Positions 25,543 to 35,500 of a stretch of DNA of 64,000 nt are shown here, piece after piece. Source of the stretch: Pyxidicoccus parkwaysis (GTDB lineage: Bacteria > Myxococcota > Myxococcia > Myxococcales > Myxococcaceae); contig NZ_CP071090.1 of the NCBI RefSeq assembly GCF_017301735.1, positions 3,400,001 to 3,464,000 of the forward strand, in the 5' to 3' direction. The notes under the pieces were generated by a model. That model saw only the letters and a program-made list of their open reading frames with translations, had not been told where the DNA came from and made no database searches. A program made the translations under genes and the position numbers. Each line of letters starts with the position of its first letter. Positions within the stretch are counted from its first letter, which is position 1.

Positions 25543-26700
25543 ATGTGGCGCGTCCTTCTGCTCGTGCTCCTGTTGGCGTGCGCCTGTCAGGGCGACCGGC
25601 CGCCCGGAGGTCCCGGTGAGCGGAGCGATCCGTCGGCCCCGGGGCTCGCGCCTCGGTCCACTCCCGCCGGGTTGCGCACCGTGGAGGCGTGGGAGCGGCT
25701 CTTCCTGACGACCTGGGAGCGCGAGCATCGGGAGGACTACCTGCCCTGGAGCCAGTCGCCGGACAGCGCGGACTTCTACAACCTCGCGTACGGCATCGAC
25801 GCGAACACCGCGATGTACCGGGCCACCGGGCGCACCACGTACCTCGACCGCGCGCTGCTCTACGCGAACAACCTGGTCGGCACGGCGCGCGTCTCTCGCT
25901 CGCTTCCCCGGAGTCAGTTCAAGGACGACTTCCTGGGCTGGGCCTCGGAGCGGGTGACTCCTCCGGGGGAGGAAGTTGCACTGTACGAGAGCTATTGCTG
26001 GCGTTACGTCACGCGCCTGCTGCGCGTCATCCACGAGACGCCCGAGCTCTTCGCGAGCGAGTCCTATCGCTCGCAATACGAGCAGCTCCTGGCCTTCACC
26101 GAGAAGAACATCTTCGAGAAGTGGTTCACGCGCGGAGCCAACGACTACATCTACCGCGAGCGCACGCACCTGGCTGCGCACTGGGCCTTCATCGCCATGG
26201 ACCTGTCGCTCATGACGGAGGACACGGCGAGGAGGTCCACGTACCAGTCCGTGTTCGACCACATCAATCAGGGCCTGCCCAACTTCCCCGCGTCCCTGCG
26301 CTCGCAGCTCGTGCCCAACCCCGCGCACCCCGAGGCCTGGTTCTGGAGCGACGTGTGGGGCTCGCACGAGCCACCGGGGCAGGACGTGGCGCATGCGAAT
26401 GGAGTGCTCGCGTTCGTCGTGGAGGCGCACGATGCGCAGCTCACCTGGACGGATGATGACGTCCGGCGCTTCATCGCGACGCTCGACACCGTCGTCTGGC
26501 CCGAGCAGGAGACGTATGCGGAATACGTCGATGGCTCGGGGAGGGGAAACGGCTGGTTCAACGATGGCCTGATGAAGCTCGGCCGCTATGACGTCGGGTT
26601 GCAGCGCCGGCTGGAGCAGCACCACGTGGGAGAGAATGGCCAGTTCTACGGCAATGGCGCGCTCAACGCGCGCATCCTCTCCGAGCCTCCGGGCTCATGA
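25543..26700 (+). CDS. Lipoprotein, probable alpha/alpha-toroid (glycan-active-like) protein
   Basis: 385 aa. The signal peptide MWRVLLLVLLLACAC has a lipobox ending at Cys13 or Cys15. The mature part is mainly helical, with aromatic-rich segments such as WSQSPDSADFYNLAYGIDAN and HANGVLAFVVEAHDAQLTW. This spacing of helices and aromatic residues recalls (alpha/alpha) barrels of polysaccharide lyases and related glycan enzymes; no catalytic motif was identified, so function is unassigned. The ATG at 25543 was chosen because longer frames place the signal peptide internally. It lies 156 bp after the histidine kinase gene, on the same strand, and may belong to its regulon. Confidence 0.72.
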   Translation: MWRVLLLVLLLACACQGDRPPGGPGERSDPSAPGLAPRSTPAGLRTVEAWERLFLTTWEREHREDYLPWSQSPDSADFYNLAYGIDANTAMYRATGRTTYLDRALLYANNLVGTARVSRSLPRSQFKDDFLGWASERVTPPGEEVALYESYCWRYVTRLLRVIHETPELFASESYRSQYEQLLAFTEKNIFEKWFTRGANDYIYRERTHLAAHWAFIAMDLSLMTEDTARRSTYQSVFDHINQGLPNFPASLRSQLVPNPAHPEAWFWSDVWGSHEPPGQDVAHANGVLAFVVEAHDAQLTWTDDDVRRFIATLDTVVWPEQETYAEYVDGSGRGNGWFNDGLMKLGRYDVGLQRRLEQHHVGENGQFYGNGALNARILSEPPGS

Positions 26701-26760
26701 AGCGCAGGCCACCTCCGATGGGCGCCGAGCGCGGCGCGAGCCCCTGAATGGGACGAGGTG

Positions 26761-27459
26761 CTATCGGCTGGCAGCGGGTTGCAGGAAGAGGAGGTAGTGC
26801 TCCGGCAGCTCGTTGTACTCGGAGGTGATGGCGTAGCCCGCGGCCTGGGCGGCGGCGACGAGCGGCGGGCGCATGGCCCGGAGGTGCGTCACCGCGATGC
26901 GGCCAGTCGGGGTGAGGGCGGGGCGCAGCCGGTTCAGGTAGTCCACCCGGTCCGAGAAGAAGTGGTCCACCTCGGAGAGGAGGATGAGGTCGTACTTATC
27001 GGGCTCGAGGCCCGGGTCATCCGGCGACACCTTGCGCACCACGACGTTCTTCCGCTCGGACATGCGCTTGCGGAGCAGCGCGAGGGCCTCGTCGTTGATG
27101 TCGGTCGCGACCACCTGGCCTGTCGGGCCGACGGCCTCCGAGAGGCGCGGCGTGAAGTAGCCCAGTCCGGCTCCGACATCCGCGACGTGCTGACCCTGGG
27201 AGAGGCCCAGCGCGGCGATGAACTTCGCCGGCTGACGGGATTGGTCATACGCGGCCTGCTCGCCCTCGATGCCACCGACGCCGTGGAGCTCGGTGGGTGG
27301 CTCCTGCGCGGGAACGGGAGCCGCTGCTGCCTTCTGCGCGGGCTCCTGATGCTTCGCTTCGCCGCTCTCGGAGCGGCATGCCCCCAACGCGGCCGTCACG
27401 ACGCCGAGCAACACGAACGTGAGACGGCGAGGAGCAACATGCGCGCGAGAGGGAGTCAT
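26761..27459 (-). CDS. Predicted exported lipoprotein with a class-I SAM methyltransferase domain
   Basis: 232 aa. The N-terminus is a signal peptide with a lipobox (VVTAALGAC, Cys28), then a low-complexity linker rich in A, P and E. The catalytic part has methyltransferase motif I (VADVGAGLGYFTPRL), acidic motif II (VVATDIND) and a YDLILLSEVDHFF motif IV. Export of a SAM-dependent enzyme is odd because SAM is cytoplasmic. Similar exported-looking methyltransferases occur in other bacteria, as I recall, without known function. Starts at 27459 or 27489 are both possible and both retain the signal peptide; neither has a strong ribosome site. It is the last gene of the minus-strand run after the metal-oxidation operon. 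Confidence 0.8.
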   Translation of the reverse strand: MTPSRAHVAPRRLTFVLLGVVTAALGACRSESGEAKHQEPAQKAAAAPVPAQEPPTELHGVGGIEGEQAAYDQSRQPAKFIAALGLSQGQHVADVGAGLGYFTPRLSEAVGPTGQVVATDINDEALALLRKRMSERKNVVVRKVSPDDPGLEPDKYDLILLSEVDHFFSDRVDYLNRLRPALTPTGRIAVTHLRAMRPPLVAAAQAAGYAITSEYNELPEHYLLFLQPAASR

Positions 27460-27600
27460 GGCGGTCACCGGCTGAGAGGGGGTGGTCATCGGCCCGGAGG
27501 CTACGAAGCCCTGGACCGGGCACTCAAGCAGAAGTGACAGCGTTGCATCTGGCGCCGGGGATGTCCGAGCCGGCCCTGAGGGAATGTGGTGCGTGCCGAC

Positions 27601-29346
27601 TCAAGGCGACAGTGGAATCCACTCCGACGCCGCGACGAGGCGGCCCGTGGTCGGCTCCACCACCGCGAGCTGCGCGCCCTGCACGCCCACGCGCCGGTTG
27701 ACGCCGAAGGTGACGAGAGGAGACACGCCCGTGTCGAAGTCACGCAGCGCCTCCAGATGTTGCACGAGGCTGGCTCGCGTCACGTCCGCGCCGGTGCGGG
27801 TGAGGGCCTCCACCAGCACTCGCGCCGCCGCGTACGCTCCGAGCTGGAAGGCCGTGTGTCCCGGAGCCAGGCCATGCCGCTCCATGAAGGCGGCGAACTC
27901 GCGCAGGTCGGGCGCGCGGGCTCCCAGTCCCGCCGGATACACGAAGCGCACACGCGCGGCCGAGTCTCCCAGTACCGACGGGTCCGCGATGCTCGCAGGG
28001 GCAAAGACGGGCACGCCGGGCGCATGCACCTCCAGGGCCCGTAGCAGTGCCCCGAGTCCGGAAGGTGTGCCTGCGTACAGCACCGCGGGCGGTGGCGCCG
28101 CGGCCCATCGCTTCACCGTCGCGTCCAGGTCCGTCAGCGTCCCGTCCGCGTTCGGAGTCAGCTCCGTCGGCGGTGCCAGCTCACGGCGCTCTGCCTCCTG
28201 TCGCACCGCGAGGGCCCAGGTGCTTCCGGCCTCGCCACCCGCATGTGCCACGACCAGCGGCTTGCGGCGCAGCTCGGACTCATGCAACCGGGCCAGGTGC
28301 TGCACCACCAGTCGCGCGAGGGAAGGCTCATCCGGGTAGAGGAAGAACACGGGACTGTCCTCGTCCGATGCGCCTCCGCCCAGCGTCAGCGGGAGCACCA
28401 GCGGCACGCCCTCACGAGTCAGCAGCGAATCCGAGGGCAACGCTCCCTGCCGCACGCTGGCCACCATTGCGAGCACGCCCTTGTCGAGCAGTCGCGCGGT
28501 GGCATCCGGCTCCGAGGGTGAACCAACCTGTTGCACGTGCGAAGTTGCTTCGCCCGCAATCGCCGATGCGGTGGAACTTCGCGCGGTGGCATCCGGCCCG
28601 GCCGTTTGATTCTGCCCCGCACGTGAGCTCGCCGCGTTCGTCATGACCCCGCTGTTTCGCGGAGTGCTCCCCGGCCGCGCGTACATCGCCGCGTCGTCCT
28701 CCACCACGAGCTCCAGCTTTCGCCGGAAGATGCCGCCGCCCGCATTCACATCCGCGAACACCGCGCGCACCACGGCCTCGGCTTCGAGCCCCAGTGGCCC
28801 CAGCCGCCCGCTCAGCGGCAGCGCGGCGCCCACCGTGAGAGTAGACGCAGTAACGCCAGGGTCCGGCTGCTCGCCGAGCTGCTGGAGGTACGCGATCAAC
28901 TCCTCGCGCTCCACCTCGCCCAGGGCATACCGGGGCATGGCCACGCCCAGCACACGGCCGCTCGCGGACACGCCCTCCGTGACAGCGCGCAGCAACGTCT
29001 CACGCGAATACGGAGGCCGGGCGCGGTTCTCCACCTCACCCACCGCGCGAGAGCGCGCATGTCCCAACGCCCCCGGCGTGATGTCCGGCACCTCCACGCC
29101 ACCCTCGCGACTTCCCCGTCCCGACGGCCCATGACAACGCGCGCACGCCGCCACCTCGCCGCTCAGCTCCACCTGCTCGGGCGCCAGGAAGCCCCTCAGC
29201 GGCGCATCCCGGACGCTCAGCCCGCGCTGGAACAGGCTCCGCCCACGCTTCGCCGCCGCCGGGTCTGGAGCAGGGGACACCTCCTGGCGTTTGCATCCCG
29301 CCAGCCCCACCACCAGCACCAGCATGACGGCCCGCATCCACCGCAT
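27601..29346 (-). CDS. Lipoprotein fusion: cytochrome c domain plus periplasmic ligand-binding domain
   Basis: 581 aa, lipobox LVVGLAGC (Cys18). Residues 30-160 form a c-type cytochrome: CARCH (Cys68, Cys71, His72) binds haem and Met137 (GVAMPRY) is the likely sixth ligand. Residues 168-581 match LivJ-type substrate-binding proteins (TVGAALPLSGRLGPLG). Between DDAA and ARLLDKG, where this family has only a short loop, about 60 low-complexity residues are inserted, including two PDATAR copies. The ATG at 29346 is 14 bp after the SCO stop, so it is in the same operon. The role is probably electron transfer linked to ligand sensing, but that is inferred from the neighbours. Confidence 0.85.
   Translation of the reverse strand: MRWMRAVMLVLVVGLAGCKRQEVSPAPDPAAAKRGRSLFQRGLSVRDAPLRGFLAPEQVELSGEVAACARCHGPSGRGSREGGVEVPDITPGALGHARSRAVGEVENRARPPYSRETLLRAVTEGVSASGRVLGVAMPRYALGEVEREELIAYLQQLGEQPDPGVTASTLTVGAALPLSGRLGPLGLEAEAVVRAVFADVNAGGGIFRRKLELVVEDDAAMYARPGSTPRNSGVMTNAASSRAGQNQTAGPDATARSSTASAIAGEATSHVQQVGSPSEPDATARLLDKGVLAMVASVRQGALPSDSLLTREGVPLVLPLTLGGGASDEDSPVFFLYPDEPSLARLVVQHLARLHESELRRKPLVVAHAGGEAGSTWALAVRQEAERRELAPPTELTPNADGTLTDLDATVKRWAAAPPPAVLYAGTPSGLGALLRALEVHAPGVPVFAPASIADPSVLGDSAARVRFVYPAGLGARAPDLREFAAFMERHGLAPGHTAFQLGAYAAARVLVEALTRTGADVTRASLVQHLEALRDFDTGVSPLVTFGVNRRVGVQGAQLAVVEPTTGRLVAASEWIPLSP
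28493..28597. repeat. 18-bp direct repeat pair within the fusion gene
   Basis: CGCGCGGTGGCATCCGGC occurs at 28493-28510 and again at 28580-28597, offset by 87 bp, exactly 29 codons. Read on the minus strand both encode PDATAR in frame. The pair lies inside the unusual low-complexity insertion of the periplasmic-binding domain and may be the trace of a small duplication or insertion. Confidence 0.8.
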
Positions 29347-29360
29347 GTCGTTCACCGGCG

Positions 29361-30494
29361 TCACTTCGGGTCGTTCAGGTGTTCCACCGCGTGGACGATG
29401 TTCTCCACGTTCGCCATGGCGGGAGACTTCACCCACATGCCCGTGGCGGCATCTCCGATGAGCAGCGTGGTGTTGTGCGCATCGGGCGTGTCCACGTACC
29501 CGCCCAGCTTCTTCAGCACGAGCGTGATGTTCTCCCGTGAGCCGGTGAGGAAGTACCACCCCTTCTTCACACCGAACTTCTTCGCGAAGGTGCTCAGGCT
29601 CTTCGGCGTGTCATTCGCCGGGTCCACGGAGAGGGTAATCATCGTGATGTCCTTCCCCACGCGGTCGCCCAGCTTCGCCTGCACATCTGCCAGATGTTTC
29701 GTGATGGGCGAGCACGCCCCCTTGCACGAGGTGAAGGCGAAGTTGATGAGCACCTTCCGGCCACGCACCAGGTCCTCATAGAAGCGGTGCGTCTTGCCGT
29801 TCTGGTCCACCAGCTCCGTGTTGGTGAAGTACTTCGCGGCGGCCGCGTCCTGCGCGGAGGCGTTGCTGTCCGTCGAGCCCAGCTCGGACGGACCGGCGGA
29901 AGCGGCCCGTGCCTCGCGCACGGCCTCAAGGATGCGAGAGGGGCTGCCCAGCCCATCCACGCGCGTCCACGAGTCCGCCACCGCGTTGCCCACGAGCACG
30001 GTGGGCCGGTGGGCCTCCTTGTCCGGCACATAGCCACCCAGCGCCACCAGCGCATCCTTCACCTTCGCCGGCTCGCCGGTGAGGAAGGACCAGCCCGGGC
30101 CGGGCTTGAAGGGCTCGGCGAACTTCGCCATCCGCTCCGGCGTGTCGTTGGCCACGTCCAGGGTGATGGAGATGAAGCGCACGTCACTTTTCGGCCCCAG
30201 CTCCTGCTGCACGCGCGCCAGCGTTGCCGTCATCGGCGAGCAGATGGTCTTGCACCGCGTGAAGATGAAGTTGATGGCCACCGTGTGCCCACGGACCAGG
30301 TCCGTCCACAGCCGCACCTTGCGGCCCGTCTGGTCCACCAGCTCCACGTCCGGCACCTGCACGTCCAGGGACTCGGCCTTCGCGGCAGGCGGTGGCGCGG
30401 GCACGGCGATGTCCGTCGCGAGCACCGGCGGAGCAAAGGCCAGCGCCAGCAGGGCCACCGCCTTCCGGAGAGGAGAAAGGGCATGCGTCTTCAT
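29361..30494 (-). CDS. Tandem SCO1/SenC copper-chaperone protein
   Basis: 377 aa with a signal peptide (MKTHALSPLRKAVALLALAF). Two complete SCO domains are fused. Domain 1 has Cys81 and Cys85 (CKTIC) and His162; domain 2 has Cys257 and Cys261 (CKGAC) and His340. Each set fits the CxxxC plus distal His copper site. The two share DLVRGxxVxINFxFT. SCO proteins deliver copper to cytochrome oxidase and other copper enzymes; here the neighbouring giant multicopper oxidase is the obvious client. The start has GAGG upstream, and it overlaps the stop of the propeller gene by 4 nt (ATGA), so translation is coupled. Most SCO proteins are single-domain, about 200 aa. Confidence 0.93.
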   Translation of the reverse strand: MKTHALSPLRKAVALLALAFAPPVLATDIAVPAPPPAAKAESLDVQVPDVELVDQTGRKVRLWTDLVRGHTVAINFIFTRCKTICSPMTATLARVQQELGPKSDVRFISITLDVANDTPERMAKFAEPFKPGPGWSFLTGEPAKVKDALVALGGYVPDKEAHRPTVLVGNAVADSWTRVDGLGSPSRILEAVREARAASAGPSELGSTDSNASAQDAAAAKYFTNTELVDQNGKTHRFYEDLVRGRKVLINFAFTSCKGACSPITKHLADVQAKLGDRVGKDITMITLSVDPANDTPKSLSTFAKKFGVKKGWYFLTGSRENITLVLKKLGGYVDTPDAHNTTLLIGDAATGMWVKSPAMANVENIVHAVEHLNDPK

Positions 30495-32473
30495 CGCGAA
30501 ACCTCGGTGGAAGCAGTGGCGGCGGGAGACGGCAGCACGCCCAGGGTGAAGGAGGGCAGGCGGCCCAGGTCGATGCCCCGGCTCTCCACGCCCACGACGA
30601 GCTTGTACTGGCCGGGCTCCGGCGGAGCGAAGTCCACCTCGAACACGCCCTCCGCGGTGCGGCGCGGCTCCGTACGCCACTGCCACGTGCCCGGCGTCTT
30701 GAACATCAGCACGCGAATCTCCTCCGGCTGCACGGGCAGGTCGCCCGTGCCCGCCGTGGGCTCCAGCTTGAAGCGCAGGGGCACCGTGGAGCCGGCGGTG
30801 AAGGTCGCCTTCAGGTCGAACTCCGGAGTGAGCGTCAGCGGCAGCTTCTTCACGAGCGCCGCGTCCTCGGGGACGCCGCCCACCTTCCACTCCGTGCACA
30901 CCACCGCGCGCGGGTTGTCCACGAGGAGCTGCACGTCATACGTGCCGTTCTCCCGCACCATGCCCGAGGCCGTGTAGACGCCGGGCTCCACCTCGCGCAG
31001 CGAGCGGTCCAGCACCAGCACCGCGCGCGGCTCGCGGCCGTAGTTCAGGTGCGTGCCGCGCGGAGCCATCATGCCCTCCTGGTACAGGTACAACGCGCGG
31101 TCCGCGGCACCGGCGACGATGACGCCATTGCCCTCCGGCAGCGGGGCGATGGGGTCCGAGCGGCCCAGCTCGCGCGCGTCCGCCGGAGCCTTCTGTCCCA
31201 TGGTGACGTGGATGACGGCCGGAGTGCCGGTGCCCTCCAGCGTGCGCAACTCCACCAGCGACACGCGGCCCTCCAGGGTGTTGCGCACGTAGGCGAAGGC
31301 GTCCGTGAAGACAACGGAGTCCGGCGCGGAGAAGCCGGTGAGCGAGTGCGCCACCTGGCTGCGCGCCGCGTCCACGATGTCCACCACGCCCGCGTCCTTG
31401 TGCACCAGGAAGGCCCAGCGGCCGGTGCGGTCGAAGCGCAGCGCCTCCAGGCCCGGCTTCACGGAGATGCGGCGAGCCACCTCACGGGTGGCCGGGTCCA
31501 CCACCAGCACCTCGTGCGTCCGCGTCTGCGCCACGAAGATGGCGCGAGCCACCGGGCTCCATGCCACCGCGCCCGCGCCGGCACCAATCATCACCCGGCC
31601 CAGCACGTCGCGCGTGCCTACGTCCACGGCGAGCAGCGAGTCACCTTCCTCGCTGGTGAGCCACGCGGTGCGGCCCTCGTCGGAGAAGGCCACCTCGTGA
31701 CGGCCGGGGCCAGCCTCCACCGTGGCCACCACGGTGTGCGACGCGGTGTCGAGCACGCTCACCGTGCCGTCGCCGTCGTTGCTCACCCAGGCGGAGCGGC
31801 CGTCCGGCGCCACCGCGACGCGGCCCGGCTGCCGTCCCACGCGCACGGGCCGCAGGGCGAGGAAGCGCTCCGTGTCCACCACGGACACGGTGTTGTTGGA
31901 AGGCACCGTCACGTACACCGCCGAGCGGTCCGGCAAGAGCGCCCAGTCCGCCACCGCGCCGCCCACCGACACCAGGCTCTGCAGCTTGGTGCGGCCAAAG
32001 GCAATCTGCGGGTTGATGACGGACAGCGTGTGGTCATGGTTGAGCGTGAGGAACCAGTAGGCGTTGAGGTCCACCTCCGCCCGCGCGGACAACAGGCCAC
32101 CCAGGTACGTCTTCACGCGCCCCTTGCATGCGGCGTCGTCCAGGGGCGGGTCATCCTTCTGACGCAGCGAGAGCCAGCCCAGCGGCCGACGGCCCTGGAG
32201 GGGCTCACCCGTCTTCACGTCCTTGAGCACGAGCCGCGCGGTGCCCTGCAGCGGCGAGCCGCGCTCGGCTGCCAGCGGGCGCGGGGCCAGCGCCAGGTCG
32301 AAGGACAGGGACACGCCCTCGCGCTGCACGGACACGGGCGGAGCGGTGATGGGAGGAAGGGGCGCGGCAACGGGCGCGGGAGGCCGCGTCGCGTTGGACA
32401 GGAAGAGGCCACCGGCGGTCAGGGCACCCACGGACAACAGGCCGGCGGCGGTGACGAGAAGGCGCTTGCGCAT
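30491..32473 (-). CDS. Exported YncE/cytochrome-d1-like beta-propeller protein
   Basis: 660 aa with an N-terminal hydrophobic segment (LLVTAAGLLSVGALTAGGLFL). The middle (about 130-470) is a seven-bladed propeller with YVTN/YncE repeats such as NTVSVVDTERFLAL and VAVAPDGRSAWVSNDGDGTV. The last 130 residues look like an Ig-like or YtkA-like domain (PGTWQWRTEPRRTAEGVFEV). It carries no haem motif, so a d1-haem enzyme is unlikely; the role may be substrate binding or scaffolding. It lies 115 bp after the multicopper oxidase gene and overlaps the SCO gene. The ATG at 32473 was chosen by the signal peptide. Confidence 0.85.
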   Translation of the reverse strand: MRKRLLVTAAGLLSVGALTAGGLFLSNATRPPAPVAAPLPPITAPPVSVQREGVSLSFDLALAPRPLAAERGSPLQGTARLVLKDVKTGEPLQGRRPLGWLSLRQKDDPPLDDAACKGRVKTYLGGLLSARAEVDLNAYWFLTLNHDHTLSVINPQIAFGRTKLQSLVSVGGAVADWALLPDRSAVYVTVPSNNTVSVVDTERFLALRPVRVGRQPGRVAVAPDGRSAWVSNDGDGTVSVLDTASHTVVATVEAGPGRHEVAFSDEGRTAWLTSEEGDSLLAVDVGTRDVLGRVMIGAGAGAVAWSPVARAIFVAQTRTHEVLVVDPATREVARRISVKPGLEALRFDRTGRWAFLVHKDAGVVDIVDAARSQVAHSLTGFSAPDSVVFTDAFAYVRNTLEGRVSLVELRTLEGTGTPAVIHVTMGQKAPADARELGRSDPIAPLPEGNGVIVAGAADRALYLYQEGMMAPRGTHLNYGREPRAVLVLDRSLREVEPGVYTASGMVRENGTYDVQLLVDNPRAVVCTEWKVGGVPEDAALVKKLPLTLTPEFDLKATFTAGSTVPLRFKLEPTAGTGDLPVQPEEIRVLMFKTPGTWQWRTEPRRTAEGVFEVDFAPPEPGQYKLVVGVESRGIDLGRLPSFTLGVLPSPAATASTEVSR

Positions 32474-32588
32474 GAGGGCAGCGAAAGAAGGCAGGAGTCG
32501 AAGGAAGGAGAGACAGGACGAAGGACGGGCGCGGCGCGGGCGGAGGGACTGCCCGCGCCGCACCCGGAACCACTCGACGCGTGAGCGG

Positions 32589-35500
32589 CTACTTCACGCG
32601 GTACACACCCCAGAGGCCGCCACCGCTCCACAGGAAGCTGGCGTGGTCGCGGTACAGGTAGTCACCGGGGACGGCGTACGCGCCACCGGCCCCGTACTCC
32701 GGGATGATGTTGTAGGACTGCATCACCGACGCGCCGCCCTGCGTGGCGATGACGGGCGACAACGCGTTGGGCCCCATGGCGCGCGACAACGCGCCCGACG
32801 CCCACGGGTTGCGCCGCCACTCCGCGCCGTGCAGCGAGATGGCGTGCTGCCGCGAGTGGCCGCTCGGGTGACCGAAGCGCCAGCGCAGGGGCTCGCCCGC
32901 GTTCGCGGTGAAGATGGGCGTGGCCGGGTCTCCGTACACCGCGGAGCTGAGGATGTCCCGCAGGTCGAAGTTGTTGATGTCCTCGGGCGGCGTGTGCGGC
33001 GGCACGCCCAGCCGGGCCCAGAGCGGCTCGGTGCGGTAGTTGAACCCCTTCTGGCCCGTGTCCTGCGAGTCGTCGATGCCGGCCGTGTTGCGCAGCGCCC
33101 GCTGGCTGTTCAGGTCGTAGTCCCAGAACCTGTCGTTGTCGGTCTGCAGGCCGAGGTCGTCCTGGAAGAGGTTGACGAACTCGCGGAACGTCTCCTGCTT
33201 GCCGTCCGGCAGGGTGTACGTCACCCGCGCCTGCGCCTCGGTGCCGGAGTCGGTGGCCCACGCCGCGGTCGCCGGCTCGATGATGAGCGCGCCGATGGCG
33301 CCGTGCATGCCGTGGTTGATGACGTCCGCCATGTTGCGCAGGTTGACGATGCCGAACTCCATGCCCGTCACCTTGCCCAGCGGGAATGGCGAGCCCTTGG
33401 GCGAGCTCTTGAACTCGCCGGCGAACCACCGGTACACGCGCGTCTTGCCCGGCCTCACCGTCTGCACTGCGTTGAGTCCCACGGTGGCGCCGTCATCCGT
33501 GTTCACGTCGTAGTTGACGAGCTGCGGGTGCAGCGACACCTGGTTCGACATCCGCACCTGATTGACGTTGAAGTTCTCGGTGATGGCCGAGTGGTGAGCC
33601 CAGATGGGAGTCTTCGGCAGCTCCGTGGAGGGCAGCCGGTTGGTCAGCGTCACCTGGACGCACTCGCCCGCGCGGGCCCGGAGGATGAGCGGCTCCGGCC
33701 TGCGCTTGCCGGCCTTGAGGTCCGACAGGTGCGCGTCCTGGGCGAAGATGATCGCGTCCGGGTCGTAGATGTCGTACTCGTCGTTGTAGGTGAGCCGCTG
33801 GTTGGGCAGCCAGTTCTTCGCGTCGATGGCGGAGACCTTGTACGTCCGCACCTTGGCGCCCCGCGGGCACGAGTCCGTCAGGATGGGCTTGATGCCGAAC
33901 CAGCCCGCCTCCTCGTACTTGAGCACGATGTCCGGGTCGATCTTCAACATGGCCTCGCGGTCCGCCATGAGGTGCTCCACGGTGCGCGGCGCCAGCTCCT
34001 TGCCCAGGTCGTCCACCTCGTAGGACTTCTGCACCGTCTCGTCCTGCTCGGTCATCTGCACCAGGCCCGCCTCGGCCGGCAGCTCCTCCAGCACGACGGG
34101 CGGGTAGGGCACGCGCTCGCTGACCTTGGCGTTGTACTGGAGCTTCGGACGGCGGTCCGCGGCGAGCAGCGCCACGTCGGACAGGGAGCGCAGGCCCACC
34201 TGCTTCCGCTTGTACGTCCGCATGATGCCCCACATGCCGTTCCACAAATCGCCCGAGGACGCGCTCATGTACATGTAGTCCGCCGTCTCGTACGGGCCGG
34301 TGATTTGCGGCAGGCCGTCGCTGAGGTCGAACTCGAAGTGCTCGGAGATGCCGATGGCCTGGGCGTTGTAGTAGCCGCTGTTCGGGTCGTACATCTCCTT
34401 GAGCCACTTGTTGCCGTGCAGGCTGAAGGAGTGCTGCTCCTCCTCCGCGCCCTGGATGAGGCGGATGCGGACCTTGTCGCCCGCGTAGCCCTCCAGCAGC
34501 GGCGTGTACGGGTCGCCGTGCACGTCCGAGCGGAAGACGTTGGCCATGTCTCCGCGCCAGTCCGTGTACTGCGTCCGGTCGCTGCAGCTGACGCGCTCGG
34601 AGATGCGCAGCGGAATGGGCTCGTTGTAGAAGTTGATGGTCATCGCGCCCGGGTCCGCGGCGCTGATGGCCTCCGGCATCGGCGTGGGGCGGAAGCCGAC
34701 GGCGATGGGCAGCTTCTCCTCCGTGTAGTTGGGAGGGTTCACCGGCTTGCCGCACTCGTCGTAGTAGGGGACGTAGTCCGCGAAGGCGAGCGCGAACTCA
34801 CGGAAGCTGTTGGCGGGATTCGCGGTGACGATGTTCGCGCGCCAGCTGGTGGGTCCACCATCCGCCACGCGCGAGCCCATGACCGCGCCGGTGCGCGGGT
34901 CCACCCACTTGGAGCCCGGCTCCTCGACGATGAGCGCGCCGTAGAAGCCATGCTGCTGGTGCGACGACGGGCCGAAGTGGTCGTGCGTGAAGACAGTCTC
35001 GAGCGCGTGGTGCTTGCCGGAGGCCGAGGTGCCCAGCCCGTCCGCCCACCAGCGCTGCACGGTGGTCTGCGCGGTGGTCGGTGCCCGGGAGATGCGCGGG
35101 TGCGGCCCCATGGGGATGGTGAGCGTCGTCCTCACGCCCGTCTCGCTCACGTTGCCGTCCGCCGCGAAGGCGCCGCCGGCGGCGTTGGCCAGGTGGATGC
35201 GGTCCGCCACGGTGTCGGAGGACAGCGTGCCGTCCTCGTAGTTCCAGCCGTTGCCGGCGCCGTCGGACGCCGTCACGTCGAACTTCACGAGGTGGATGTG
35301 CTGCCCGATGACGTCCGTGGGCGTGTAGATCTGGAAGTCGTCCGGCTCCAGGTGCGCGGGGATGAGGTTGGTGGCGTAGAAGTTGATGCAGTCGTTGGAC
35401 TGGGCGCGGAAGAAGAACGGCTCCGGCGCGCGCTTGCCGTCCTGCGTGTCCGCCACGTCCTCGTTGAGCACCATCAGCCGGCCCTGCGGGTCATGCCAGC

